Shown here one piece after another: positions 5,537-6,891 of a DNA stretch of 6,891 bases. Origin of the DNA: an uncultured bacterium. GTDB taxonomy: Bacteria > Bacillota > Clostridia > Oscillospirales > Acutalibacteraceae. The notes beneath the pieces are model-generated. The model was not told the DNA's origin. It saw nothing but the letters and a program-made list of their open reading frames with translations, and searched no databases. The DNA lies in NCBI GenBank assembly GCA_905215105.1, contig CAJMOI010000105.1, forward strand, positions 1-6,891. The letters are read 5' to 3'. Position 1 is the first letter of the stretch; the number at the start of each line of letters is the position of its first letter. Made by a program: the position numbers and the translations under genes.

Positions 5537-6067
5537 CTACCTTGCCAGCAGCTGCCGGCGGAAGCGGAAAAACAGCAGGCAGACCCACAGGCCGGTCACC
5601 ACCCCCGCCAAGGCCATGGGCAGTGCCAGCAGGAAATGCTCCTGCCAGTTCACCGGCAGGGCCATGAGCGTAATGAGAACCACCATCACCGTGCGCAGAT
5701 AAAACAGTTTCTCCTGGTCGGGCAGCTTCAGCTTGGCGGCCAGACGAGCCAAGTCGGTGAGAAACTGGTAGTGGAAATAAATGGCCATGACGTCCACCAG
5801 CACCTTCACCAGGGGCAAGGTGACCGATACACTCAGAGCCGTGCTCACCCAGAGGATCCCCTCCCAGACCCCCAGCAGGATCCCCAGCGGGCGCAGGAGC
5901 TTCAGGGAGGGCACCAGCGGGGCGGCCTCCCGGATGGCCAGGAAGAGGAAGACGTAGCAGGCCCAGTCGGGCAACATGTCCAAAGTAAATAAGTTAAGGT
6001 TAAAATACTGGAAAAGATAGCCCGTTCCCGCCAAAGCAAAGGCATCCGCCGCTTTTCTATACTCCAT
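5537..6067 (-). CDS. Polytopic membrane protein of unknown function
   Basis: Not recognised. The 176-residue product is strongly hydrophobic, with about five or six likely membrane segments (roughly 7-27, 34-46, 58-78, 80-101, 122-138 and 144-167). Basic and acidic residues sit in short loops (for example ARLAAKLKLPDQEK, 107-120), and the tail RFRRQLLAR is basic, suggesting a cytoplasmic C-terminus. The start ATG (6065-6067) has AAGGAGG (6077-6083) 9 nt upstream and overlaps the end of the preceding gene by 11 nt, so the two are very likely one operon with coupled translation. GC-rich like the chromosome flanks. It converges on the collapsed sigK/trxA remnant. Real gene: confident; function: none proposed. 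Confidence 0.85.
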   Translation of the reverse strand: MEYRKAADAFALAGTGYLFQYFNLNLFTLDMLPDWACYVFLFLAIREAAPLVPSLKLLRPLGILLGVWEGILWVSTALSVSVTLPLVKVLVDVMAIYFHYQFLTDLARLAAKLKLPDQEKLFYLRTVMVVLITLMALPVNWQEHFLLALPMALAGVVTGLWVCLLFFRFRRQLLAR

Positions 6068-6891
6068 CGTCCGCCGCCTCCTTCAAGGTCATGGTCTCCC
6101 GGACCTGGTCGTTCCAGAGGACCCGCAGGGCAAAGGCTTCTGGGAGGTCGTCTTTCGCATCACAGGCAAAACTGTCCCTGCAGGTAAGGGTCCCGTCCCA
6201 TGCTTCGTCTATGGAGATGCAGGTGTAGCGGGCACCGTTGCTGTTGCTGCCGCTGGCGCCGGGGACCATGCGGTCGAAGACATCCAGGGCGGAGAAGTCC
6301 GCCTCCTTCCCCGGTGCCACCGGCATGGTCTGGATGGCCAGGGTGGTCAGGCTTTCCCGCTCCTCCGCTGTGCCGGCAAAGGTATAAGTCACCCAATGGC
6401 TGCGCCAGCACACCCAGTCGGTTTTGTCGTAGTCCGGGGGCTGTTCCAGCTCGTCCCAGCTCTCCGGGGCATAGACCAGCTGGAGCGCTGCCTGCCCTTG
6501 TCCGCTCTCCCCCCGGGCCCGATAGGTTTTGTCTGCCGGCAGGAAGGGATAGCCCATGTCCGGGCTGTAAAAGCTGCCGGACACCGTGGACAGATACAGG
6601 GTCCGCTCTCCGGTCTGCTCCACCACATAGCCTTGGCCGGCCTCCCGGTAGACCCGGATGGGACAGACCAGCAGACCCGTCCGGTCCAAAGAGTCCTTAG
6701 ACCGCTCCTCCACAGCCAGGACCAGGAGGGCGGTGGTGCTGCCGTCGTCCTCTTCCCGCAGCTGACACAGGCCGTAGTTCTCCTTGGTGAAGGCACAGAC
6801 AGTGGTCTCCTCCCTGTTTACCGGGGCCTGTGTAGAATACATCTCCACCAGATAGAAGGGCAGTTCCTCCCCTTCCAGCAGGGAGAACTGG
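6057..6891 (-). CDS. Unrecognised soluble protein, 5' partial, paired with membrane protein
   Basis: The frame is open to the right edge (277 visible residues; first visible residues QFSLLEGEELPFYLVEMYS), so the true start lies outside. The GTG at 6846-6848 is in frame but has no evident ribosome site and cuts an otherwise continuous open stretch, so I treat the gene as partial. The visible part has no membrane segment and is acidic, with Trp-rich (DWVCWRSHWVTYTF) and Gly/Ser/Asn-rich (GASGSNSNGARY) stretches. I recognise no family motif. A signal peptide or membrane anchor could lie upstream, out of view. The stop (6057-6059) lies past the next start, an 11-nt overlap that argues for joint expression. 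Confidence 0.75.
   Translation of the reverse strand, partial: QFSLLEGEELPFYLVEMYSTQAPVNREETTVCAFTKENYGLCQLREEDDGSTTALLVLAVEERSKDSLDRTGLLVCPIRVYREAGQGYVVEQTGERTLYLSTVSGSFYSPDMGYPFLPADKTYRARGESGQGQAALQLVYAPESWDELEQPPDYDKTDWVCWRSHWVTYTFAGTAEERESLTTLAIQTMPVAPGKEADFSALDVFDRMVPGASGSNSNGARYTCISIDEAWDGTLTCRDSFACDAKDDLPEAFALRVLWNDQVRETMTLKEAADDGV
6077..6083 (-). promoter_or_regulatory. Shine-Dalgarno site of the membrane-protein gene
   Basis: AAGGAGG on the - strand, 9 nt before ATG 6065-6067 and inside the 3' end of the preceding gene; supports that start. Confidence 0.85.

Noticed and set aside
5258..5992. 244-codon + strand open frame running from the mosaic across the membrane-protein gene
   Set aside because: It begins in sigK antisense sequence, passes through the trxA fragment and terminator hairpin, then is antisense to a well-supported - strand gene. 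It has no ribosome site and gives low-complexity, Gln/His-rich protein.
1..6891. CRISPR array, tRNA, rRNA or riboswitch
   Set aside because: No regularly spaced repeats, cloverleaf-like or rRNA-like segments, or recognised riboswitch core were seen on either strand by eye.

Overview
The window looks like a chromosomal segment of a spore-forming, high-GC member of the Clostridia. The Oscillospiraceae (Flavonifractor/Lawsonibacter-like) are my best guess, an inference from GC content, Gram-positive Shine-Dalgarno sites and a sporulation sigma factor; I cannot confirm the genus. Flanking genes are GC-rich (42 of 60 bases in the sampled stretch 1681-1740).

Layout: (1) 3-521, the 3' end of purA (adenylosuccinate synthetase) on +. 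(2) A 13-bp hairpin at 545-577 between convergent genes. (3) 583-1272, sigK on -, the late mother-cell sporulation sigma factor, with a hydrophobic pro-sequence. (4) 1489-1797, trxA (thioredoxin) on +, divergent from sigK, closed by a strong hairpin terminator (1831-1873). (5) 1998-5220, a foreign-looking two-gene operon on + with its own consensus promoter (2002-2030): a Fic-domain protein with a C-terminal winged helix (2065-3081), overlapping by 4 nt a 674-residue protein (3078-5102) with winged-helix-like segments and a FokI-like PD-(D/E)xK nuclease core, then a terminator (5178-5220). (6) 5243-5519, a collapsed, diverged copy of the host sigK-trxA-terminator locus: three separated pieces joined in original order and orientation. 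(7) 5537-6067 and 6057-6891 on -, an overlapping gene pair for a polytopic membrane protein and a partial soluble protein, neither recognised.

The main point of interest is the Fic/FokI-like cassette. Its base composition differs from its surroundings (Fic about half GC, nuclease about one third GC in sampled stretches). It lies between a perfect 42-bp direct repeat (the trxA terminator, at 1832-1873 and 5478-5519), and no DNA methyltransferase accompanies the nuclease here. The Fic motif has Tyr where the catalytic His is expected. Together this suggests an accessory, possibly anti-phage or self-regulating nuclease module beside a housekeeping locus. That function is inference; the architecture and motifs are visible in the sequence.
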